Source of the DNA: a virus
IMG/VR virus record: IMGVR_UViG_3300046660_000034
Location: 1-47,433 of that record
Reading direction: 5' to 3' (one strand)
DNA length: 47,433 nucleotides
Shown here piece after piece: positions 40,518 to 47,433 of the stretch. The stretch's first letter is position 1, and each line of letters opens with the position of its first letter. Position numbers and translations under genes: made by a program. The notes under the pieces are model-generated. The model saw only the letters and a list, made by a program, of their open reading frames with translations. It made no database searches and had not been told where the DNA came from.

Positions 40518-41387
40518 ATGGCTGGTGAAGACAACAACTCTCAAGGCGCAGGTCTTGAGAACCTTTCTGATGGGCAGACTTCTGGTAAAGGCGCTCCGCC
40601 CAAGCCGGTAGTACAAAACGCACCCATCCCCAAGAACGACAACGGTTCCGGCGACGGCGTTGTGCCGAAGGAAGACGAGGCGGCTAAGAAAGCTGCCGCT
40701 GACAAGGCTAAGGAAGCCGAGGAAGCTGCCAAGAAGGACGACGAGGAAGACGAACTACCGGCAGTTACCGAGTACGCAACCTGGGAAGACCCGTCTGCAC
40801 AAGCAGCCGTGGAACTGCTCAAGGAAGCTGGAGTAACCCCGGCAGAAGCTGCTGGCATCTTCGACGAGGCTGTCAAGGCTAACGACCCGCGTCTTATCGA
40901 CGTCAAGAAACTGGAAGCCAAGGTAGGCAAGGCTAAGGCCCTGCTCATCATGAACGGCGTACAGGAATACCATCGCCGTACGACCACTGAGAACGACGCA
41001 ACCGTACAGACGGTCAAGAAGGTCTTCGGTGGCGATCAGGGATGGGATACCGTCAAGACCTGGGCGCAGACCCGCGAGAAGACCGATCCAGCCTTCAAGA
41101 AGGAACTGGATGGCATCCGCGAGGACTTGAACAAGGGCGGACGTGCAGCCACGGCAGCAGCCAAGGACTTGCTCGCGCTCTACAACGGTTCGCCCGATAC
41201 CAAGGGACTAGGCACAGCGGCAAAGACGCTCGTCAAGGGCGATGGTGCGCCGCAGCCCGTAGGCGGTCCGCTCACAAGAGCCGCATACAACGTCGAGCTT
41301 AAGAAGGCGTACGGCGACAATGCGTCCAAGTCCGTAATCGATCAACTCAACGCCCGCCGTCAGGCTGGTATGGCTGCTGGTATCTAA
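40518..41387 (+). CDS. Scaffold (capsid assembly) protein, gp9-like
   Basis: The protein has 289 residues. The N-terminal half is acidic and low-complexity with Ala/Lys/Glu runs (AAKKAAADKAKEAEEAAKKD). The middle is helical, and the C-terminus (AAYNVELKKAYGDNASKSV) is the likely shell-binding end. The position between portal and capsid is that of T7 gene 9. It is removed before packaging. Confidence 0.85.
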   Translation: MAGEDNNSQGAGLENLSDGQTSGKGAPPKPVVQNAPIPKNDNGSGDGVVPKEDEAAKKAAADKAKEAEEAAKKDDEEDELPAVTEYATWEDPSAQAAVELLKEAGVTPAEAAGIFDEAVKANDPRLIDVKKLEAKVGKAKALLIMNGVQEYHRRTTTENDATVQTVKKVFGGDQGWDTVKTWAQTREKTDPAFKKELDGIREDLNKGGRAATAAAKDLLALYNGSPDTKGLGTAAKTLVKGDGAPQPVGGPLTRAAYNVELKKAYGDNASKSVIDQLNARRQAGMAAGI

Positions 41388-41395
41388 CGCTAGCG

Positions 41396-41443
41396 ATCCC
41401 GCTTCTGGACCCTTTTAGGAATAAAGAAGCGGGATTTCCCCGC
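41396..41443 (+). promoter_or_regulatory. Nested alternative hairpins around promoter P5
   Basis: ATCCCGCTTC (41396-41405) is perfectly inverted at 41426-41435 (GAAGCGGGAT), bracketing the promoter. The right arm can instead pair downstream: GCGGG (41429-41433) with CCCGC (41439-41443). Read-through RNA could form the long stem, whereas RNA started at P5 only has the short one. Confidence 0.6.
41402..41420 (+). promoter_or_regulatory. Phage RNA polymerase promoter P5 (capsid)
   Basis: CTTCTGGACCCTTTTAGGA has one change from the consensus (C to T at the fifth base). It drives the capsid gene directly and the tail tube genes beyond the terminator. Confidence 0.85.
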
Positions 41444-41475
41444 GTGGATAGCCCGCAACAGAAGGAATACACACT

Positions 41476-42456
41476 ATGGCAGGAGAACTTCCTACCGATA
41501 GCTCGCATCTCAGCGACGTGTCCGTCGATCTGCTTCTTGAGCAGTACGGCGGTGAGGTTGAGAGCCAGTTCAAGAAGACTTCGATCATGCGCCAGTACGC
41601 GCGCATTCGTCCGGTACTTGGTACGGACACGATCACCAATAACCGCGTAGGTCGTACGCAGCTACAGGCACTGACGCCCGGCGTTCGTCCTGATGGCACG
41701 GCCACTCCGTTCGGCAAGGTCTCGCTGACGGTTGATACCATCATCCTCGCCCGCGACAACCGTTCGCTGCTCAATGAATTGCAGTCGCACTTCAATGCTC
41801 GCATGGAACTCGCGCAGGATCATGGCAAGGAAATCTCGTACTTCTTTGACGAGGCTTTCATCATCATGGGCATCAAGGGCGCTGGTATGGCTGCCCCGAC
41901 CGATACGATCAACAGCCTCGGCCAGAACTCGATTGGTGCAGGCCGGACCAAGACGCTCGCCGCCGCTGGTGACGAACTCGACCCGGACAAGCTGTACCGT
42001 GCAATCGCCGACATCATCGTCCTGATGGAAGAAGACGAAATCCCGGTTGAAGAACTGGTAGTCTTCGTTCGTCCGACCGAATTCGACGTACTGCTCGACA
42101 ACGACAAGCTCATCCGCTCGGAGTTCAGCGCCGACAACGGCGACTTTGCCAAGGGCCTGATCTGGTCGATCAAGGGCGCGCGTATCGTCAAGACCGCTCG
42201 TATCCCCAAGAACGCCATCACCGGCCACAAGTTGTCCAATGCCCGTAACGGCAATGCGTACGACATCTCCGCAGCAGAAGCCAAGTGCGCCGCTGTCATC
42301 CTGCACCCGAAGTCCCTGCTCGCAGGCGAGACTGTGCCGCTGACCTCGGACGTCTGGTTCAACCGCGAAGAGAAGCAGTGGTTCATCGATAGCTTCCTGT
42401 CGTTCGGCGTCACCGTCAACCGTCCTGACGTTTGCGGTCGCGTCCTCAAGTTCTAA
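41476..42456 (+). CDS. Major capsid protein, gp10-like
   Basis: The protein has 326 residues from ATG 41476 (AGAAGGAATACACACT before it). HK97-fold character is visible as the N-terminal arm, an E-loop region near residues 60-80 (TQLQALTPGVRPDGT), the spine helix NELQSHFNARMELAQDHG, and the P-domain EELVVFVRPTEFDVLLDNDK as in T7-like capsids. Codons are strongly C/G-ending, as in a very highly expressed gene. It has its own promoter upstream and a strong terminator downstream. Confidence 0.93.
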   Translation: MAGELPTDSSHLSDVSVDLLLEQYGGEVESQFKKTSIMRQYARIRPVLGTDTITNNRVGRTQLQALTPGVRPDGTATPFGKVSLTVDTIILARDNRSLLNELQSHFNARMELAQDHGKEISYFFDEAFIIMGIKGAGMAAPTDTINSLGQNSIGAGRTKTLAAAGDELDPDKLYRAIADIIVLMEEDEIPVEELVVFVRPTEFDVLLDNDKLIRSEFSADNGDFAKGLIWSIKGARIVKTARIPKNAITGHKLSNARNGNAYDISAAEAKCAAVILHPKSLLAGETVPLTSDVWFNREEKQWFIDSFLSFGVTVNRPDVCGRVLKF

Positions 42457-42475
42457 GCTTCACCAGCCGTGAACT

Positions 42476-42512
42476 AGCCCTCAGTCCCATTCGTGGGGTT
42501 GGGGGCTTTTTT
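42476..42512 (+). terminator. Strong Rho-independent terminator after capsid gene
   Basis: A 13-bp stem (three wobbles) from AGCCCTCAGTCCC and GGGGTTGGGGGCT, loop ATTCGT, then six T. Same place as the T7 terminator T-phi after gene 10. Confidence 0.9.
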
Positions 42513-42527
42513 CGTTAGGAGTACAGG

Positions 42528-43157
42528 ATGCCAACACGAGCACAGATTATCAATCACATGCTCCGAACGCTTGGAGAGGGTGGCGTATCATACGACCAGT
42601 CTCTGCATCCCACCGTACAGCTTTGCAATAACTGCTTGGACGTAGTGTCCTCGGAAGTGCAGGGCCGTGGCTGGTGGTTCAACAAGGAGTACGCACTCAC
42701 GCTTGTACCAGATAACCGAGGCGAGGTCGTTGTACCTCCCGAAGCTCTGGACATGATTATCCGTGGCGTCGAGAACATGGGGTCGTCTGACAAGATACGA
42801 CTAGTCCGTAGGGACAACCGTATCTACGATGCTATCAAACACACGTTCGAACTGAACGCTAGTGTGTCCGTAGACATTACTATGCTGATGTCAATAGACG
42901 ACATTCCATCCGCTGCACAGACGTACATCCAGCACAAGGCTGCTGAGACTGTCTTCCTCGATGAAGATGGCGACGTACAGAAGTTGCAGAAGCTAGAGCA
43001 GCGCACAGCATTTGCATGGCAAGCCCTACAGGCTGCGCAGCTTAAAACAATCTCAGTCAACGCCCTAGACCGGAATACTGCACAGCAGCTTAACAGCGGC
43101 TGGCGTCCCGGTGGACAAGGGCGCAACCCGAACTACATTGGCGGAAGGCTCCGCTAG
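42528..43157 (+). CDS. Tail tube protein A, gp11-like
   Basis: The protein has 209 residues, after TTAGGAGTACAGG. The N-terminal HMLRTLGEGGVS, the GRGWWFNKEYALTLVPD segment and the C-terminal GWRPGGQGRNP are typical of the T7 gp11 family, which joins portal and nozzle. It is co-transcribed with the tail tube B gene nine bases downstream. Confidence 0.9.
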   Translation: MPTRAQIINHMLRTLGEGGVSYDQSLHPTVQLCNNCLDVVSSEVQGRGWWFNKEYALTLVPDNRGEVVVPPEALDMIIRGVENMGSSDKIRLVRRDNRIYDAIKHTFELNASVSVDITMLMSIDDIPSAAQTYIQHKAAETVFLDEDGDVQKLQKLEQRTAFAWQALQAAQLKTISVNALDRNTAQQLNSGWRPGGQGRNPNYIGGRLR

Positions 43158-43165
43158 GAGATACT

Positions 43166-45562
43166 ATGGCGAAAGTTGACGGATCAGTTAAGTCCTTACT
43201 ACAGGGCGTATCCCAACAGCCGCCGCGCGACCGGCTACCGGGTCAGGCTACTCTTCAAGAGAACATGTCGTCTGACCCGATCACTGGCCTTACTCGCCGC
43301 CCTGCGACAGACTTGGTAAACAAGCTGCTGACCAGCGCGGACATTCGCGGCTGGCACGACTTCGATACGAAAGATGGGAACAGATTTATCGCTGCCTTCT
43401 ACAGCAACACAGTCAAGGTATTCGACCTTAACGGTACAGAAAAGACGGTTACTGTAGACAGCAACGCACAAGCGTACATATCCCTCGCCGGAGAACTACG
43501 CTTTAATACTATCGAGAACGACACGTACGTAGTCAATCGCAGCAAGACCGTTTCTATGCTGACGACACAGCGCGTGTACTTCAACAACGAGAACAGGCAG
43601 GTATTCATCATCCAAGTATTGGGTGGTCAGTACGGTCGCGTGTACAACGTCAAGATCAATGGCGTGGAGTACGCGAACTTCCAAGTAGCGAATGGCGGCA
43701 CGGCAACGGACATCGAGCAGACACGCACGAAGTACATTGCCAACCAGTTGTACAGCGACCTGTCTACTGCACTGTCGGCGTCATGGTCCGTCACACTCAA
43801 GGACGACATCATCGTACTGTACGCCAACAGCACGGCGGATTACACGGTAACGGTGAACGATGACTATGGTAATACGAACATCAAGGCTTGCGGCGTAACT
43901 GTCGCACGTACCGAAGACCTGCCGCGCATGGCACCACACAACTACGTGGTTCGCGTGGCTGAGAAGACAGACCCGGAAACCGATCTTTGGTTCCGGTTCA
44001 TTGTCGAGGGCTTTGAGGACGACTGGACTACTACTAACAGCATGACGCGCTTCGGACAGGAGGGCTACTGGCAGGAGACGGTTGCGCCGCTCACGGACAT
44101 CTCGCTCGATCCTGCCTCAATGCCGCACATACTGGAATACAATGCAGGCACTGGCGCGTTCCACTTCATGCGCAATGTATGGAAGGATCGTGCCGTTGGT
44201 ACGACTACCAGTAACCCAGACCCTTCGTTCATAGGAGCGCGTATCACAGATGTTGCAACCTTCCAAGGACGGCTGGTACTCACCAGCGGGCCTAATGTCA
44301 TCATGTCTAGGACAGACCGCGAGGACGACTTCTGGTTTGGTTCCGCAGCCGAGCAGGCGGAGAGCGATCCTATCGATGTGCGGTCTAAGGTGGAAGCGTC
44401 TACTATGCAGGCCATCATTCAGCACAACCGCGACCTAGTGATCTTCTCTAACAAGGGGCAGTTCATTGTCTACGGGCGAACCAAGATCACGCCCGCTAAC
44501 GCAGCCCTTGTGCTGTCGTCGGCATTCGAGGCAGAGCTTCGCGCTAAGCCGGTGGCGGCGGGTCGTAACGTGTTCTTCGCCACCAACTTTGGTTCCTATA
44601 CGGGTATCAGAGAGTTCTATGTAGAGAGCGGTACGGACATCAACGACAGCCGCGCTATCACGCAGCACGTCAAGAAATACATCGAGGGACGCGTTACCAA
44701 GCTTATCTCTAGTTCAAACTACGATACGCTGCTCGTCCAGACGGATGCAGACGCTGGCGTTGTGTACTGGTATCAGTACATCTGGAACGAGAATGAGAAA
44801 GTACAGTCGTCTTGGTCGAAGCTAATATTCACCGATCCTGTAGTGTACATGTTCTTCGATGAGGAAACAGTGTACTTCATTACCAAGAACGGTAGCGACT
44901 ACTACCTTACGCGCATGAGCCTAGACGTGCAAGCATCGCTTGACGTTGGATACCATGTCCACCTCGACAACCGCTTCGACGTGTTCGAAGTGAGCACAGG
45001 TTTTGTGCTTCCGTACCAATACCTCAAGGATACGAACCTTGTTGCAGTACAGGCTACAGCCTGCCCGACACCGGGCTTGACTGTGCCTATCAGCAGCATC
45101 GTCAACGTGCCTGGAACTGGTTGGGTGGCAACGCTTGGCGCGGATATGTTCGGCGGCGACATCGTGGTTGGCTCGCCGTTTACCAGCAAGTACGTCCCGA
45201 CAATGCCTCAGGTCAAAGACCAGGATGGCGTGAAGGTCGGTACTGGCAATCTTGTCATCAGCAAGTTCAAGATCGCGCTCAGCAAGACTGGCGAGATTAT
45301 TGGACAGTTGCTCAGCAAGTTCGGTAACGGGCCGGAGATACGGTTCAACGGGCGCATCGTTGGTAACATCAATAACGTGGTCGGTGAGCAGCCGCTTAGC
45401 GACGACACATTCACACTGCCTTTCGGTCAGAAGGCGGACCTAGCGGAGATACAATTGTCTACGTCTAGCCACCTCCCCATGACCCTGCTCGATATCGAGT
45501 GGGAAGGACAGTACACGAAGCGCGGTAAGCGCATCAGCACAAACACGCAGTCAGGAGGCTAG
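43166..45562 (+). CDS. Tail tube protein B (nozzle), gp12-like
   Basis: The protein has 798 residues, after AGGAGATACT. It starts with KSLLQGVSQQPPRDRLPGQ, the hallmark of T7 gp12-like nozzle proteins. It contains ITDVATFQGRLVLTSGPNVIMSRT-like beta-propeller repeats and a C-terminal beta domain. The length matches T7 gp12 (794). It forms the tail channel and carries the fibres. Confidence 0.93.
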   Translation: MAKVDGSVKSLLQGVSQQPPRDRLPGQATLQENMSSDPITGLTRRPATDLVNKLLTSADIRGWHDFDTKDGNRFIAAFYSNTVKVFDLNGTEKTVTVDSNAQAYISLAGELRFNTIENDTYVVNRSKTVSMLTTQRVYFNNENRQVFIIQVLGGQYGRVYNVKINGVEYANFQVANGGTATDIEQTRTKYIANQLYSDLSTALSASWSVTLKDDIIVLYANSTADYTVTVNDDYGNTNIKACGVTVARTEDLPRMAPHNYVVRVAEKTDPETDLWFRFIVEGFEDDWTTTNSMTRFGQEGYWQETVAPLTDISLDPASMPHILEYNAGTGAFHFMRNVWKDRAVGTTTSNPDPSFIGARITDVATFQGRLVLTSGPNVIMSRTDREDDFWFGSAAEQAESDPIDVRSKVEASTMQAIIQHNRDLVIFSNKGQFIVYGRTKITPANAALVLSSAFEAELRAKPVAAGRNVFFATNFGSYTGIREFYVESGTDINDSRAITQHVKKYIEGRVTKLISSSNYDTLLVQTDADAGVVYWYQYIWNENEKVQSSWSKLIFTDPVVYMFFDEETVYFITKNGSDYYLTRMSLDVQASLDVGYHVHLDNRFDVFEVSTGFVLPYQYLKDTNLVAVQATACPTPGLTVPISSIVNVPGTGWVATLGADMFGGDIVVGSPFTSKYVPTMPQVKDQDGVKVGTGNLVISKFKIALSKTGEIIGQLLSKFGNGPEIRFNGRIVGNINNVVGEQPLSDDTFTLPFGQKADLAEIQLSTSSHLPMTLLDIEWEGQYTKRGKRISTNTQSGG

Positions 45563-45563
45563 C

Positions 45564-46076
45564 ATGTGGCTTGAAGCTGGCCTAAAGGCCGCCGAAGGTA
45601 TCACCGGCTTTATCACGCAGTCAAGAGATGCTGCGTACAGGAAGAAGCTACAGAAGTACAACAATGCCATGACACAACTGGCAAACGGTGTGAACCAAAA
45701 CGCGATCACCACTAACCAGAACATGGCAATCGAGCGCAGCCTAACGGAGCAGTTCCAGATCAGCAGATCGGAATATACTACGATTGGTGCAGCCGAGGTT
45801 TCTGCGGCAGCATCCGACACGGCAGGGCGTTCTGTAAACCAGACGCTCTACCAAGTCCACCGATCAGCAGACGAGGCGGAAAGCAATCGCCAGTCTGATC
45901 TAGCAGCACAGCTTGACGGTTTCGCACAACAGCGCGTCAACTCAGCCCTACAGACAGCACAGCAGATCGACTACAGCTTCATCCCGAAGCCCAACCCGGT
46001 CACGGCTATGCTAGGTCTTGGCACGGAGTTGTACAAGCTACAGAAGCGTGGCAACCCAAGCACAATACCCGGATAA
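45564..46076 (+). CDS. Internal virion protein, gp14-like
   Basis: The protein has 170 residues, after CAGGAGGCTAGC. It is mostly one long Gln/Ala-rich amphipathic helix (TGFITQSRDAAYRKKL, AAQLDGFAQQRVNSALQTAQQ) with a short hydrophobic end. The position between nozzle and gp15-like genes and the composition fit T7 gp14, which forms the outer-membrane pore during DNA entry. Confidence 0.8.
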   Translation: MWLEAGLKAAEGITGFITQSRDAAYRKKLQKYNNAMTQLANGVNQNAITTNQNMAIERSLTEQFQISRSEYTTIGAAEVSAAASDTAGRSVNQTLYQVHRSADEAESNRQSDLAAQLDGFAQQRVNSALQTAQQIDYSFIPKPNPVTAMLGLGTELYKLQKRGNPSTIPG

Positions 46077-46085
46077 GGAGCGCAC

Positions 46086-47433
46086 ATGGCGCAGCAAGTA
46101 GAAGGCCGTCGCGACATCGTACAAGACCCGTTGCGACAGCAAGCTCAGCAGCCGCAAGCAGAACGCTCTGTACAGACCACAGGTATCAGAGGTCCGTCCA
46201 TGCCTAGCATGGCGGGCCTCGGCCAAGGTCAGTCGGAACTAGACGCGGCGATGGGCGGACTGCATGACGTGCTCGGTCAGATGTTTGACGAGCAGAAGGA
46301 CACATGGATTACTGAGGGCAAGACTGCCTACATGTCCGGTGTTACCGAACAGGAACTCATGAAGAATGGGAACCGCTACACACAGATGGGCTATCAGCAA
46401 CTGAAAGCCCGCAACGATGTGAACCAGTTTTATCTACAGGAACAGTCGGACTTGGCCTCAGCGTCGAGCACGATGGACCCTGCCGCATACCAGTCTTATC
46501 TGTCGGAGAAGCGTAAGACCTTCCTCGACGGTATCCAAGACCCGTACGCTAAGAAGGTTGCGGTAGCTGCATTCGAACAGGTCAATCCAGACCTAGCCGC
46601 TAAGCAGTTCACACAGAACAACGCATACAACCTTGACCAGCGTGACAGCGAAGTCATGGAGTTCCTAGACACAGGGAGCATTGCCAGCCCAACCGCAGGC
46701 CGTGTCATCCCTGGCGAGACTAGCCTCAAGATAAGCCCAACCGCTGTAGAGCCGGTCATGTCCCTAGTCGGGCAGGATCGAGACCTCGGCATCAAGACGC
46801 TGATCGGTGAAGCTGGCAATCAGGGCGAGTTCGGTATGGCTGCGGTGGCTCACGTCATGCGCAACCGTGCTACGGACAGCCGGTTCCCAGATAGCATCGC
46901 TGGCGTTGTCAAGCAGCCGAACCAGTTCTCAGTCTGGAACAAGGGTAAGGAAGGCCGGTCAGCCCAACTGTCTGCCCTCGGTCCCGGCAACCCGCTGTAC
47001 GACAAGGCGGCAAAGGTATTCGATGCTGTCATGTCCGGTCGCCACGTCGATCCTACGGGCGGCGCGCTGAACTACCACAGCCCCGCTGGAATGACCGCGT
47101 ACGCGGCGCAGGGTGTCAAGGTGAGCAAGTCCACGCTCGCCCGAACTCAGGCAGCAGAGACAGACGGTCAATCCGTGCGTATCGGCGGGCATGTCTTCTA
47201 CGGCAAGACCAATGGCGTAGGCCGTGTGGTTCGCGAGCCGCTAGAGCCCGTATCGCAGGGCGACTACGAAGACCCTATGATTTCTGTCGAGCAGCGGGAT
47301 AACCCGTTCCCCGGCAAGGCCAAGGATGATCTACTGCCGTCTACTGCGGGCACCACTGGTGCACGTATCCTTGACGAGCAGAATGCACAGGCTGCACAGA
47401 ACGAAGGTGTTGCAGGAGTTAAAGAGGCGGGCG
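46086..47433 (+). CDS. Second, divergent copy of the gp15-like ejectosome gene; 3' end cut by window
   Basis: Starts at ATG 46086 with AAGGAGCGCAC before it, giving the true start (MAQQVEGRRDIVQDPL) missing from the copy at position 1. It runs 449 codons to the window end and includes the complete SleB-type domain. It differs from the first copy at about 57 bases but only three residues. This is what shows that the window wraps round one genome unit and into a related genome. Confidence 0.9.
   Translation, partial: MAQQVEGRRDIVQDPLRQQAQQPQAERSVQTTGIRGPSMPSMAGLGQGQSELDAAMGGLHDVLGQMFDEQKDTWITEGKTAYMSGVTEQELMKNGNRYTQMGYQQLKARNDVNQFYLQEQSDLASASSTMDPAAYQSYLSEKRKTFLDGIQDPYAKKVAVAAFEQVNPDLAAKQFTQNNAYNLDQRDSEVMEFLDTGSIASPTAGRVIPGETSLKISPTAVEPVMSLVGQDRDLGIKTLIGEAGNQGEFGMAAVAHVMRNRATDSRFPDSIAGVVKQPNQFSVWNKGKEGRSAQLSALGPGNPLYDKAAKVFDAVMSGRHVDPTGGALNYHSPAGMTAYAAQGVKVSKSTLARTQAAETDGQSVRIGGHVFYGKTNGVGRVVREPLEPVSQGDYEDPMISVEQRDNPFPGKAKDDLLPSTAGTTGARILDEQNAQAAQNEGVAGVKEAG
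46123..47433 (+). repeat. Right copy of the 1311-bp terminal duplication
   Basis: Aligned without gaps to 1-1311; substitutions cluster between positions equivalent to 120-150, 360-700 and 1000-1130, with stretches of over 100 identical bases between. The pattern looks like natural strain divergence, not sequencing error. Confidence 0.95.

Noticed and set aside
1-47433. Interpretation of the end duplication as T7-type direct terminal repeats
   Set aside because: Such repeats are identical, lie between terminase and early genes and are usually a few hundred bases. These copies are about 4% diverged and inside the gp15-like gene.

Overview
The window is the genome of a T7-like podovirus (Autographivirus type) infecting a Gram-negative, probably proteobacterial, host. 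The evidence is a single-subunit phage RNA polymerase (35025-37514), five near-identical 19-bp phage promoters (CTTCCGGACCCTTTTAGGA), a T7-type DNA polymerase with primase, helicase, ligase and 5'-exonuclease, and the complete T7-style virion set: portal, scaffold, capsid, two tail tube proteins, three ejectosome proteins, tail fibre and both terminase subunits. A gene-overlapping spanin pair implies an outer membrane. An alphaproteobacterial host is only my guess. All recognised genes lie on the + strand. The polymerase gene sits between the replication and structural genes, as in phiKMV-like phages, not at the left end as in T7.

Layout. 1-6895: end of the late operon (ejectosome gp15-like protein with a SleB-type wall hydrolase domain, gp16-like protein). 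6909-14258: promoter, tail fibre, glycine-rich adhesin-like protein, holin, small and large terminase, an SGNH/GDSL hydrolase (probable polysaccharide esterase of the virion), spanins and three small proteins. 14259-16067: 1.8 kb without a convincing gene, holding a UUCG hairpin, CCGTG repeats, a phage promoter, an AT-rich block that looks like a replication origin, operator-like repeats and a densely folded stretch that may be a structured RNA. 16068-22077: small early genes and an integration module (tyrosine integrase, candidate excisionase, and an attP made of the 3' half of a tRNA-Gly(TCC) bracketed by 21-bp inverted repeats). 22078-31892: lambda-R-like endolysin, primase, helicase, phosphoesterase, a nucleotide-pool pair (MazG-like and HD), ligase, a nucleotidyltransferase-fold protein and DNA polymerase. 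31900-37514: promoter plus AT-rich block, possible ssDNA-binding protein, exonuclease, endonuclease VII and RNA polymerase. 37518-47433: promoter, small genes, portal, scaffold, promoter in a hairpin, capsid, tail tubes, gp14-like protein and a second gp15 start.

How it works together. The phage probably injects with a wall-cutting ejectosome, makes its own RNA polymerase, replicates with a T7-like replisome possibly from promoter/AT-rich origins, and lyses with holin, endolysin and spanins. The integrase and tRNA-derived attP imply it can also integrate. No recognisable CI-like repressor was found.

The two ends of the window are the same 1311 bases of the gp15-like gene, 46,122 bp apart, but about 4% divergent with almost only synonymous changes. 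The sequence therefore runs once round a 46.1-kb genome unit and into a related but different copy.
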